Positions 52,339 to 60,392 of a DNA stretch of 64,000 nt are shown here, one piece after another. The stretch is taken from assembly GCA_016793095.1 (NCBI GenBank), contig JAEUJQ010000012.1, forward strand, positions 62,001-126,000, given 5' to 3'. Position numbers and translations under genes: made by a program. Every line of letters begins with the position of its first letter. Positions within the stretch are counted from its first letter, which is position 1. The notes under the pieces were generated by a model, which ran no database searches, was not told the origin of the DNA, and saw nothing but the letters and a program-made list of their open reading frames with translations. This stretch comes from Myxococcaceae bacterium (GTDB lineage Bacteria > Myxococcota > Myxococcia > Myxococcales > Myxococcaceae).

Positions 52339-53625
52339 TCAGCGGGCGGGCGCGCGCCGGCCGACGACCCGGCGCTCGACGACGAAGAGCAACAGCGGGA
52401 TGAGCAGAGACAGCGCCATCGAGACGAGGGCGACCGTGTCCATGCCGACGAGGGCGCGGAGCGGTCGGCCCGGCACGTCCGTCGGCAGGGGCGCGCGCGG
52501 CACCTCGGCGAGCAGGAGGCCCGAGCTGAAGGCCGCGAGCGCGGTGGCGGCGTGCTGGACCGCCGACTGGAGGCTCTGGAAGGTCGCCCGCCGGGCCGGG
52601 TCGGGCACCCTGGTGGTGAGGGTGTTGTACGAGACGTTGCGCAGGCCCTGGGCGAGCATGAAGCCCGCGAAGGCGACGAAGACCATCGACGACGCGAGGG
52701 ACGTTCGCGGCAGGTAGAAGAAGGTGAAGACGACGCCGATGACGAGGAGGGTGCCGGCGGTACCGACGCGGAAGGAGCCGAGGCGATCGACCGCGCGCCC
52801 GCCGAGCTGGGTGGCGACGAAGCTGGCGACCCCGCCGAAGAGGTACGCGTACTTGATGTGGGCCTCGGGCACCCCGAGGTTGAACTGCAGGTACGAAGCG
52901 ATGTTGGGGATGAGCACGAAGCCCGCCGACATCACGATGGCGGTCATCAGGTAGGACAACTGCACGTCGCGCTCGCGCACCAGCCGGAGCAGATCGCCGA
53001 GCGAGCGCCGGGGCGTGCCGAGGTGCCCCGTGAGCGGCGGCAGCAGGAAGATGGACACGACCCCGATGACGGCGCCGGCGGCCGCGACGGAGAAGAACGG
53101 GGCGCGCCAGCCGAAGTGCTCCGCCATCCACAGGCCAGCGGGCACGCCGAAGACCGACGCGACCGAGAAGGCGCCCATGACGGTGCCCATGGCCTTCCCG
53201 CGCACGTGGTTGGGGATGGTGTCGGCGATGATGGCGAAGCAGAGCGAGGTGGCAGGGCCGCCGAAGGCGCCGGCGACGGAGCGGGCGACGAGCAGCATTA
53301 CGAAGTCGTCGGCGAGGCCGCACAGCGCGGTGCCGATGACGAGGCCAGCGATGGCGACGCCCACCGCCTTGCGGCGATCGAAGCGGTCGAGGAACAACGC
53401 GCCCAGCAGGCCCATCACCGAGGCGGTCGCGGTGTAGCTGCCGTTCATCCACGGCAGGTGCGAGGCGGGGAAGTCGAGGGCCTGCGCGAGCCGCGGGCCG
53501 ATCGGCATCACGATGACGAAGTCGAGGATGTTGATGAACTGCAGGGCCGCGACGACGAGCACGATGCCCCACTGGCGGCCGGAGAGCGCCATCGACTGCC
53601 CTGTCGGAGCCTCAGGCGCCGTCAC
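52339..53625 (-). CDS. MFS transporter (DHA1-type drug/metabolite efflux)
   Basis: A 12-helix major facilitator of 428 residues from the GTG at 53625, or 417 from the ATG at 53592. Motif A is present in the loop after helix 2 (LDRFDRRKAVG), and LDFVIVMPIGPRLA is the helix-1 motif of the drug:proton antiporter group. The first 18 codons are duplicated at DNA level near 57117 with an in-frame 12-nt length difference, which argues that the segment before the ATG is translated and favours the GTG. Substrate unknown. Confidence 0.9.
   Translation of the reverse strand: MTAPEAPTGQSMALSGRQWGIVLVVAALQFINILDFVIVMPIGPRLAQALDFPASHLPWMNGSYTATASVMGLLGALFLDRFDRRKAVGVAIAGLVIGTALCGLADDFVMLLVARSVAGAFGGPATSLCFAIIADTIPNHVRGKAMGTVMGAFSVASVFGVPAGLWMAEHFGWRAPFFSVAAAGAVIGVVSIFLLPPLTGHLGTPRRSLGDLLRLVRERDVQLSYLMTAIVMSAGFVLIPNIASYLQFNLGVPEAHIKYAYLFGGVASFVATQLGGRAVDRLGSFRVGTAGTLLVIGVVFTFFYLPRTSLASSMVFVAFAGFMLAQGLRNVSYNTLTTRVPDPARRATFQSLQSAVQHAATALAAFSSGLLLAEVPRAPLPTDVPGRPLRALVGMDTVALVSMALSLLIPLLLFVVERRVVGRRAPAR
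53571..53625 (-). repeat. 5' end of the MFS gene, copied at 57051-57117
   Basis: The first 18 codons of the MFS gene. The segment CTGGCGGCCGG-GAGCGCCATCGACTGC and the segment GTCGGAGCCTC-GGCGCCGTCA-GA (plus-strand reading) recur almost unchanged at 57051-57117; the second copy carries 12 extra nucleotides between them. Both copies would encode MTAPEAPT...QSMAL(S/T)GRQ. Confidence 0.85.
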
Positions 53626-53704
53626 GATGGGGCGGTCTGTACACCACGCCTCTGGCCGTCGCCCGGAAACCGACGCGGGACAGCCTGCACACCCCGCGGG
53701 ACGA

Positions 53705-56440
53705 TCAGGGCCCGAACAAGATCGGCGTGGGCACCTGAACGGTTGGCGCGAGCTGGCCGACGCCCGCCTGGCCCCAGTCGTCGATGCCCCAGCAGAACGC
53801 GACACCACCGTCACGAACGCCGCAGGTGCCGATGCCGGAGGGGCCTCCCGCGTTCACGCTGATCCAGTCCGTCGCGGAGCCGACCTGGGTGGGCGTCGCG
53901 ATCGTCCCGGCGTCGCCGTTGCCGAGCTGGCCGTAGGAGTCGTCGCCCCAGCACCAGAGGCTGCCGCTCCCGCGTCGGCCGCAGGCGTGCGCAGAGCCGG
54001 TGCTGATCTCGACCCAGTCCGACGCCATGCCGACCCGCACCGGCGCAGGGCTCGACGCGCCTGGAACGCCGTCGCCGAGCTGCCCGGCCGCGTCATTCCC
54101 CCAGCAGTAGAGCGCGCCCGCGGTGTCGAGGCCGCACGCGAAGTCCGCCCCGAGCGACACGGTGGCCCAGGTGATGGCTGGGCCGACCTGGAGCTGCGTG
54201 ATGCTGCCAGGCGTGGAGAACACGGTGCCGAGCGGGCGCCCCCAGCACCAGGCCGTCGAGCCGCGCAGCCCGCAGGTTCCGTCCGACGAGGTGGCGACCC
54301 AGGTCCAGTCCGAGGCGGTGCCGACTCGCGTCGGATCCGTCAGGGAGCCGTTGGTGATGCCCAGCTGGCTGCGGAAGTTGGAGCCCCAGCACCAGAGCTC
54401 TCCGCCGCGAAGCCCGCAGCGATGGGACCCAGATGACGCGACGTGCGTCCAACCGGTCGCGGTGCCCACCTGCACTGGCGTCGGCGCGCCCTGCGCCCAC
54501 AGCCACACGGTTCCGTCCCCAGCGCGCGCGTACGTCACGCTCGTGGCGGTGACGACCTGCGCCCAGTCCGTGCGGATGCCGACCCGTGCCGGGCGCGTGA
54601 CCGCGATGGTCGAGGTGGAGCCGTTGCCGAGGAGGCCCTGCCGGTTGTCTCCCGCGCAGAAGATCTTCCCGCTCACGGTGCGCAGGCACATGTGGGCGAA
54701 GGCGACGGAGGCCGACGCGACGCGCGGCGCGGTGATCGTGAAGCTGGTCTGCGGCGGCGTGGGATCCGTCTTGCCCAGGGTGTCCATGCACTGGAGCTGG
54801 ACCGTATGAGCGCCAACCGGGAGCGTTCGGGTCACCGTCACGAGGTCGCTGCCGACGCTCTGCTGGCCAGGCACGGTGGACCACGAGGGCCAGAGGTCGG
54901 GGCCTCCGGCGAGGTCGTCGGTGCAGGTGCCCTCGAGGCTGATGGCGTCGCCGAGCTCGAAGGTAGCGCCGGCGTCGGGTGCGAGGATGGTGGCGTTGGG
55001 CGGGTTGTTGGGGATCACCACGACGGACGCCGAGGCGTTCACCGGGCCACCGCGCCCTGAGCAGGTGAGCGTGAAGGTGGTGTCGCCGGACGGAATGGTG
55101 GTGATGGTGCCGCCAGGGGGACCGGCGTCGAGGGCGCCGGGCATGATGGAGCACGCGCTCGCGTTCTCCACCGTCCACGAGAGGTAGACCTCGTCACCGA
55201 GCGAGAGCGGCGAGGGCCCCAGCGAGAAGTCGGTGATGGAGACGGGCGGCGGCGTGAGGGTCACCGTGAGGGAGCGCGACTCCTGCTCGCTCTGGCGGTA
55301 GCAGGTCAGGGTGAAGGTCGTGGTGGCGGCGACGGTCAAGGTCACCGAGTCGTTGGGGTTGAGCACGCTGAAGAGGCTGGGCACCAACGAGCATCGGTCG
55401 GCGTTGTTGGTCGTCCAGGTGAACGTCACTGGAATGCCGGCGTCACCCGTCGTCGGGGAGGCGGTGAAGGTGAGGATGATGCCTGGGCCTGCGTCCGGCG
55501 CACCCGCGTCGATGACGCCAGCGTCGGAGCCGGCGTCGATGGTACCCGCGTCGATGGGCCCCGCATCCATGGTGCCCGCGTCGATGGATCCCGCGTCGAT
55601 GGCTCCGGCGTCGCTGGAGCCCGCGTCGAAGCCGCCTGCGTCGCTGGAGCCCGCGTCAATGGTGCCCGCATCACCGACGCCACCATCGCAACGTGGCGCA
55701 TACCCGCTCCCGGCGTCATCGAGGCAGATCGGGTAGCTCTCGAGAGAGCCGAGGGGGTTGAGGTACCGGATGACGCAGAGTCGATCGATGCACTCCGAGG
55801 AGGTCGCTACCATTGCGCACTGGCTGGTGTTGGCGCACGGCTTCACGTTGCACGTGGGGCCACCTCCCGGGCAGGTGTAGGTCGGCACCGTGACGCCACC
55901 ATCGCAGGCGGGTTCAAACCAGCGACCGTCGGCGTCGTAGCAGACCGGGGCGCCTCCACGCTGAACGCAGAGCCCATCGACGCAAGCCACCACATCGGTG
56001 CATTGGAGGTCGCTGGAGCACCGCCTCTGCGTGCACGTTGGGCCACCTCCCGGGCAGGTGTAGATGAGCGCGTGCGACTCGGCACAGGCTCGCTCGAGCG
56101 TGGTCGCCGAGCCTGAGAAGATGCAGGCCGTATCCGCCCCACCATCCTCGAACGGGACGACGCACATCTTCCCCGACGGGGTCTCGCGACACTCCGTCGG
56201 AGCCCCCGCCTGCGCCGAGCAGTGCGAGCTGTTCTCGCACCTTCTCGCAGCGCAGCTCCGTGAGAGGTCGGCGGCGCACGGAATGCCGACCACGTGATCA
56301 AGGCACGCGTTCGTGCGCTCGTCGAACACCTGACCCGCCGGGCACCGCGAGCACCCGTCGAGCAGGAGCAGCGACACGGAGGTGACGATCGCCCAGAGGC
56401 GCCAGGTCGGTCGTTCGGCGAGTCGGTACAACGCGCGCAT
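53705..56440 (-). CDS. RCC1-repeat lipoprotein
   Basis: The ATG at 56440 gives 911 residues with a lipoprotein signal (LWAIVTSVSLLLLDGC). The order is: Cys-rich segments with CPGGGPTC twice (about 45-250), a long Asp-Ala-Gly linker (about 255-320), two or three Ig-like beta domains (about 325-570), then a C-terminal region with RCC1-type repeats (about 580-911). The repeats contain motifs such as LWCWGDDSYGQLGNG and YCWGNDAAGQLGDG, expected to form a propeller. Such lipoproteins are common in myxobacteria and are probably surface-exposed; the ligand is unknown. An in-frame start 21 codons earlier is less likely. Confidence 0.92.
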   Translation of the reverse strand: MRALYRLAERPTWRLWAIVTSVSLLLLDGCSRCPAGQVFDERTNACLDHVVGIPCAADLSRSCAARRCENSSHCSAQAGAPTECRETPSGKMCVVPFEDGGADTACIFSGSATTLERACAESHALIYTCPGGGPTCTQRRCSSDLQCTDVVACVDGLCVQRGGAPVCYDADGRWFEPACDGGVTVPTYTCPGGGPTCNVKPCANTSQCAMVATSSECIDRLCVIRYLNPLGSLESYPICLDDAGSGYAPRCDGGVGDAGTIDAGSSDAGGFDAGSSDAGAIDAGSIDAGTMDAGPIDAGTIDAGSDAGVIDAGAPDAGPGIILTFTASPTTGDAGIPVTFTWTTNNADRCSLVPSLFSVLNPNDSVTLTVAATTTFTLTCYRQSEQESRSLTVTLTPPPVSITDFSLGPSPLSLGDEVYLSWTVENASACSIMPGALDAGPPGGTITTIPSGDTTFTLTCSGRGGPVNASASVVVIPNNPPNATILAPDAGATFELGDAISLEGTCTDDLAGGPDLWPSWSTVPGQQSVGSDLVTVTRTLPVGAHTVQLQCMDTLGKTDPTPPQTSFTITAPRVASASVAFAHMCLRTVSGKIFCAGDNRQGLLGNGSTSTIAVTRPARVGIRTDWAQVVTATSVTYARAGDGTVWLWAQGAPTPVQVGTATGWTHVASSGSHRCGLRGGELWCWGSNFRSQLGITNGSLTDPTRVGTASDWTWVATSSDGTCGLRGSTAWCWGRPLGTVFSTPGSITQLQVGPAITWATVSLGADFACGLDTAGALYCWGNDAAGQLGDGVPGASSPAPVRVGMASDWVEISTGSAHACGRRGSGSLWCWGDDSYGQLGNGDAGTIATPTQVGSATDWISVNAGGPSGIGTCGVRDGGVAFCWGIDDWGQAGVGQLAPTVQVPTPILFGP
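55488..55682 (-). repeat. Asp-Ala-Gly coding repeats (18-nt units)
   Basis: Tandem in-frame repeat in the RCC1 lipoprotein gene, giving about thirteen xDAGx units (SSDAGGFDAG and so on). Plus-strand reading shows GCGTCGATGG(T/G)(G/C)CCC units, many identical over 15 nt or more. Likely to vary in copy number between strains. Confidence 0.85.
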
Positions 56441-56540
56441 TCGGGCTCCAGTCGGCGGAAGGAGCAGCGACTGTAGGTCGGTGCTGCCGGCCGTGGGGGG
56501 CATTCCAACGCAGGTTGATCGAAGACAGGCGGCCGGGCGC

Positions 56541-57117
56541 TCAGGCTGACTTCGCCCGCAGCGCCTCCCACAGCCCGGCGTAGTTCAGCAGGATGTTCTT
56601 GAGCCCCGTCCGCACCTTCTCCGAGCCGAGCGCCTGCGCGCTCATCGTCTCGTGCGCCTCCAGCGCCGCCATCAGCGCGTTCACCAGCTCCTTCTCGAGG
56701 TCGGGCGAGGCGGCGAACTGCTCCTTGGTGTTGTTGGCGGCCTGTTCGATGAGCGTCGTCGACTCGAGCAGCTTCGTCTTGATGACCTTGTCGACGTAGA
56801 CGAGCTGGTCGTCATCGGTGAGGTCGCCCTGGAACAGCTCGTTCAGCTTCTCGATGATGGCCGCGAGCCTCGCCTTCTTCTTGTCCTGGACGCTGCCACT
56901 CCCGGCCTCGGTGAGCGGCTCGATCTTCGGGTTCTCCCCCTGGCTCAGCATCATCAAGGCGACGCCGTGCGAGCGCAGCGCGTAGTGCGAGAGCTCTACC
57001 TTCGAGAGGTCGATGTTCTCGCGCTCCCTGCCGAACTCGAGCAGCGGCAGGCTGGCGGCCGGTGAGCGCCATCGACTGCTCCGCGGGGTGAGGGGTCGGA
57101 GCCTCCGGCGCCGTCAT
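56541..57117 (-). pseudogene. Relic of type I restriction subunit R (HsdR C-terminus) fused to an MFS gene 5' end
   Basis: From 57050 down to the stop at 56541, 169 codons read as the C-terminus of HsdR: FGRERENIDLSKVELSHYAL, SQGENPKIEPLTEAGSGSVQ, LTDDDQLVYVDKVIKTKL, LIEQAANNTKEQFAASPDLE and the terminal LLNYAGLWEALR. The helicase and nuclease parts are absent, and no hsdM or hsdS is present. Upstream of 57051 the DNA instead matches the first 18 codons of the MFS gene at 53625, with its own ATG at 57117 in a different frame. An internal ATG at 56957 could yield a 138-residue peptide. It looks like a recombination scar, not a working gene. Confidence 0.82.
57051..57117 (-). repeat. Second copy of the MFS gene 5' end
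   Basis: About 55 of 67 nt align with 53571-53625, with a 12-nt insertion and a few substitutions. Translation from the ATG at 57117 gives MTAPEAPTPHPAEQSMALTG and then leaves the MFS frame exactly at the junction with the HsdR remnant. Confidence 0.85.
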
Positions 57118-57211
57118 GACGCCGACGTACCTATACCAGCGGGCTCGGCGCCGCTCGGAATCCAACACTTCTCGTTCCGCCGGGTGCGCAGCCGTGCGAG
57201 GGAGCAGCGGC

Positions 57212-58687
57212 GTGCTCCCTTCGTGGTGGACCAGACCTCTGCCGTGGCGCGTGCTCCTCGCGGCAGGGCTCGTGAGCGGCGCGGCGGCGCGGCTGTGGCT
57301 CGCCTTCACCGACCACGGCACCTACTGGCCCGACGAGGTCTTCCAGTCCATCGAGCCGGCGCATCGCATGGCCTTCGGCTACTCGCTGGTAGCGTGGGAG
57401 TTCGTCGTTGGCGCGCGCAACGTGTTGTTGCCCGGCGCCATCGCGGGGGTGCTCAGAGCGCTCGCGGCCCTGGGTCTCGACGACCCCTCCGTCTACGTCC
57501 CGGTCGTGCGGGCGCTCTTCGCGTTGTCCTCGGTCGGCACGGTCTGGGGCGTGTACCGGCTTGCGCGCGCGACGGGCTGCGCCCTGCCCTCAGCCGTCGT
57601 CGGCGCGCTGGCCTACTGCTGGATGAGCCTCGCCATCTACTTCTCGCCACGCGCGATGAGCGAGGTCGCGTCGGCCCTCCCCGTGGTGTGGGGGCTTGCG
57701 CTGCTGCTCGAGGCGCCGCGGCTGAGGAAGCTCGTCCTCGGGGCGTCAATGCTGGGGCTCGCCGTGCTCCTGCGAATCCACTGCGGCCTCTTCGCGGCCG
57801 GCGCGGTGCTGGTGCTCGCGCTGCAACACCGCCGGCGTGACGCGCTGATCGTGCTCGGCGTGCTGTGCCTCTGGGCGGTCGTCTACGGGCTGCTCGACCT
57901 GTACGCCTGGGGCGGCTTCCTGCACTCGGGCCTCTACTACCTGCGCTTCAACCTCCTCGAGGGCCGCGCCGCCGAGTGGGGCACCGCGCCACCGGCCTTC
58001 TACACGAGGTACCTGGTGAAGAGCCTCGGGCCCCACTGGGTGGCCATCGCGGTGCTCGCGGTCGTGGGGCTCCGGCGTTCACCGGCGGTGGTGGGCCTCG
58101 CGCTGGCGTTCCTGCTGGGGCACCTCGCCCTGCCCCACAAGGAGCTGCGCTTCATCGTCCCGTTCCTGCCGCTCGCCTGCGCTGGTGCGGCAGCCGGCGT
58201 GGAGCAGCTGGTGGGCTGGCGGTGGCCGGTGGGCGGCACGGCAGCCGGCGTGCTGCTGGCGACCAGCCTGTTCTCGTTCGTGACGTTTCACTCGCTCACC
58301 TTCGCGCAGCTCGGCCGCGGCGAGGCGGTGAGCGCGTACGACTCGGGCGGGAACGTCACGCGGCTGTTGATGGTGGCCGGGCGCCAGCGCGATCTGTGCG
58401 GGCTGGGCCTCGAGCTTGGGACGCGCGGAGCGACGTTCGGCTACTACGCGCTGCACCGTGACGTGCCGTTCTCCGAAGCCCCGCTGCCGCGAGAGACCTC
58501 ACGGTTCTACAACTACGTCATCGTCGAGGAGGGCACTGGCGCGGGAGAGGTCGTCGCCACCGATGACGGCGCCGCGCTGCTGCGGCTCGGACCGGGGCCC
58601 TGCGAAAGAGACCCGGCCTTCACGCCCTGGCTCGACGAGCGGACCCGCGCTCTCGCGGAGAGCCCGGAGTCGCGCCCTGGACGGTGA
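57212..58687 (+). CDS. GT22-family mannosyltransferase (ALG9/PIG-B-like)
   Basis: A polytopic membrane glycosyltransferase using polyprenyl-phosphate sugar. The GTG at 57212 has a GGAG site 7 nt upstream and gives 491 residues; in-frame starts at 57194 and 57116 are possible. The GT22 signature is strong: GTYWPDEVFQSIEPAHRMAF, then WEFVVGARNVLLPG, and the late HKELRFIVPFLPLA. It has about ten membrane helices and a soluble C-terminal domain with several conserved Cys. In eukaryotes this family builds N-glycans and GPI anchors; bacterial members have unknown acceptors. Divergent from the HsdR relic. Confidence 0.9.
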   Translation: MLPSWWTRPLPWRVLLAAGLVSGAAARLWLAFTDHGTYWPDEVFQSIEPAHRMAFGYSLVAWEFVVGARNVLLPGAIAGVLRALAALGLDDPSVYVPVVRALFALSSVGTVWGVYRLARATGCALPSAVVGALAYCWMSLAIYFSPRAMSEVASALPVVWGLALLLEAPRLRKLVLGASMLGLAVLLRIHCGLFAAGAVLVLALQHRRRDALIVLGVLCLWAVVYGLLDLYAWGGFLHSGLYYLRFNLLEGRAAEWGTAPPAFYTRYLVKSLGPHWVAIAVLAVVGLRRSPAVVGLALAFLLGHLALPHKELRFIVPFLPLACAGAAAGVEQLVGWRWPVGGTAAGVLLATSLFSFVTFHSLTFAQLGRGEAVSAYDSGGNVTRLLMVAGRQRDLCGLGLELGTRGATFGYYALHRDVPFSEAPLPRETSRFYNYVIVEEGTGAGEVVATDDGAALLRLGPGPCERDPAFTPWLDERTRALAESPESRPGR

Positions 58688-58714
58688 TGCCTGGGCCGGC
58701 GTCGCGGTCTGCGG

Positions 58715-59104
58715 TCAGGTGAGTCGATCGCGAAGGCGCGTGACGAGCGCGGCGGCGTCGGCGCTCTTCGGGTCGAGGCGCAGGGCCTCATGGGCGACGT
58801 CGAGCGCGTGCAGGAAGTGTCGGCGGGCTGCGTGGGTCGCGCCGGTGAGCAGCTCGAGGTCGCCGTACGCCTCGAGGATGGTGGCGAACAGCGCCACCTT
58901 GTCGGCGCGACCCAGCACCTGGGCGGCCGAGGCGGCGTCGACGAAGGCGAGGGTCGACGGCTCCATGCCCAGGAGGATCCGCGCGGCGGTGTCGAGCTCG
59001 GCGCGGGCCTTCGGCGGGTCCGTCAGCGCCAGCTTCAGCACGCGCGCGATGAGCTCGGCGAGCCGCTTCACCTGGCGGATGAGGTAGTCGCGTTCCTCCA
59101 GCAC
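58715..59104 (-). CDS. Small helical (TPR-like) protein, DUF6483-like, 129 aa
   Basis: A helical protein with start MLEERDYLIRQVKRLAELIA, which resembles the opening of DUF6483 proteins, followed by paired helices (KALFATILEAYGDLELL, HFLHALDVAHEALRLDPKS) of TPR type. Acidic and soluble; function unknown. It is divergent from the gene at 59157 across 52 nt. Confidence in the family name is low; confidence that it is a real gene is good. Confidence 0.72.
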   Translation of the reverse strand: MLEERDYLIRQVKRLAELIARVLKLALTDPPKARAELDTAARILLGMEPSTLAFVDAASAAQVLGRADKVALFATILEAYGDLELLTGATHAARRHFLHALDVAHEALRLDPKSADAAALVTRLRDRLT

Positions 59105-59156
59105 CCGGCAACGGTATGCAGCCGCGTCGGCCAGTCAATTGCGAGATAGTGCCGCC

Positions 59157-60392
59157 GTGCGTCTCCGCCTCGACGTGACGGAAGGCCCCGCGCTCATCTG
59201 GAACGGCGCCCCCGTCGTCGTGCCGTCCGACCTGCGCGACTGGCTGTACGGCCTGCGCCTCGGCTCGACCCTCGAGGTGCAGTGCCAGTTTCACGGCGGC
59301 GCCGTCACCGTCACCACCGCCGAGGGCGCGCGGGTGCTCACCGAGGGCGGGCGCGGTCTCGACTCGGTGCTCGCGCAGCTCCTCAACCAGGGCTCCACCC
59401 GCCCGTCTGGCGGGGACGCCCTGCTGCGCCGGCTCGACGCCGAGCCCCAGAGCGCCGCGACCCACGCCTGGCGCGCGCGCGCGCTGCTCGAGCGGCACCA
59501 CCAGGCCAACCGGTGGGTCGACAGCCCCGTCGCCACCACGGAGCGCGGCGTCGCGGAAGACGCCCTCGCCGCGAGCCTCGCGCTCGGCGGCCCTGACGTC
59601 GCCGTCGACGCCCCCAACAGCCCGTGGGTCTCCTGGGGCCTGCTCGCGCGCGCCGAGCGCGACGCCTCCGCCTTCCGGCTCGCCTCGGCCCTCATGCCCT
59701 GGGTCTTCGCCTCGCTGCGCCGCACCTCCCGGGACGCGCTCGGGCCCTTCACCCCGGTGGCCTCGCTCCTCGCCGGCGTGCTGCAGCAGGACTGGCCTCC
59801 GGCGCCCTGGCTCGCGTGGGGGCTCGCGCCGCGCACGTGGGACAAGCGGGTGCTCGCGGTCAGGCTGGCGCCGGCCGTCGCCGACCTCGCCCTCGACGAC
59901 GGGGAGCGCAAGGCGCTGCTGCCCATCGCCGCCGAGATCGCCGCCGGCAGGCCGCTCGCAACGCGCAACTCGGGCCACGGCCTCGTCGGCGTGCTGCTGA
60001 CGCTCCAGCAGGTCGCCAGCGGCGCGCGCACACTCAAGCTCGTCGAGCTGCTCGAGCGCGCGACGCGGCGGGTCCGCGCGACGGTGAAGGCCCGCTTCTT
60101 CCGCGAGGTGAACGAGGCGCTCTGCGTGGCTGAGCTCGCCGCGCTGCTCCCCGAGGGCCAGAGCGTCGGGCGCGTCGAGCGTGTCGTCTTCCGCGGCACG
60201 ACCGGGCGGCGCGAGGCCTCCGGTCTGAGCCTCGCCCTGCTCGACGACGGCCGCTTCCTCGCGGTCGTGCCAGGGCCCGACGGCGCTCAGCGGCTGGTGA
60301 CCGAGGGCGACCTCGACGAGGTGCTCGCAGCGGTGCCCGAGCCCCTCTTCCCCCTCGCCGTCACCGCCCTGAAGGGAGCCGGCGCGCGGTGA
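59157..60392 (+). CDS. Hypothetical protein, 411 aa, coupled to an M50-like protease
   Basis: GTG at 59157 (a TTG at 59139 is the alternative) gives 411 residues. The N-terminal 60 residues are a small beta domain (LDVTEGPALIWNGAPVVVPS). The long middle is helical and Ala/Leu/Arg-rich, with AWRARALLERHHQANRW and SPWVSWGLLARAERDAS. The C-terminal part has an alternating beta segment (VVFRGTTGRREASGLSLALL). No signal peptide or catalytic motif is recognised. Its stop overlaps the protease start as GTGA, so it is probably a partner or substrate of that protein. Confidence 0.75.
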   Translation: MRLRLDVTEGPALIWNGAPVVVPSDLRDWLYGLRLGSTLEVQCQFHGGAVTVTTAEGARVLTEGGRGLDSVLAQLLNQGSTRPSGGDALLRRLDAEPQSAATHAWRARALLERHHQANRWVDSPVATTERGVAEDALAASLALGGPDVAVDAPNSPWVSWGLLARAERDASAFRLASALMPWVFASLRRTSRDALGPFTPVASLLAGVLQQDWPPAPWLAWGLAPRTWDKRVLAVRLAPAVADLALDDGERKALLPIAAEIAAGRPLATRNSGHGLVGVLLTLQQVASGARTLKLVELLERATRRVRATVKARFFREVNEALCVAELAALLPEGQSVGRVERVVFRGTTGRREASGLSLALLDDGRFLAVVPGPDGAQRLVTEGDLDEVLAAVPEPLFPLAVTALKGAGAR

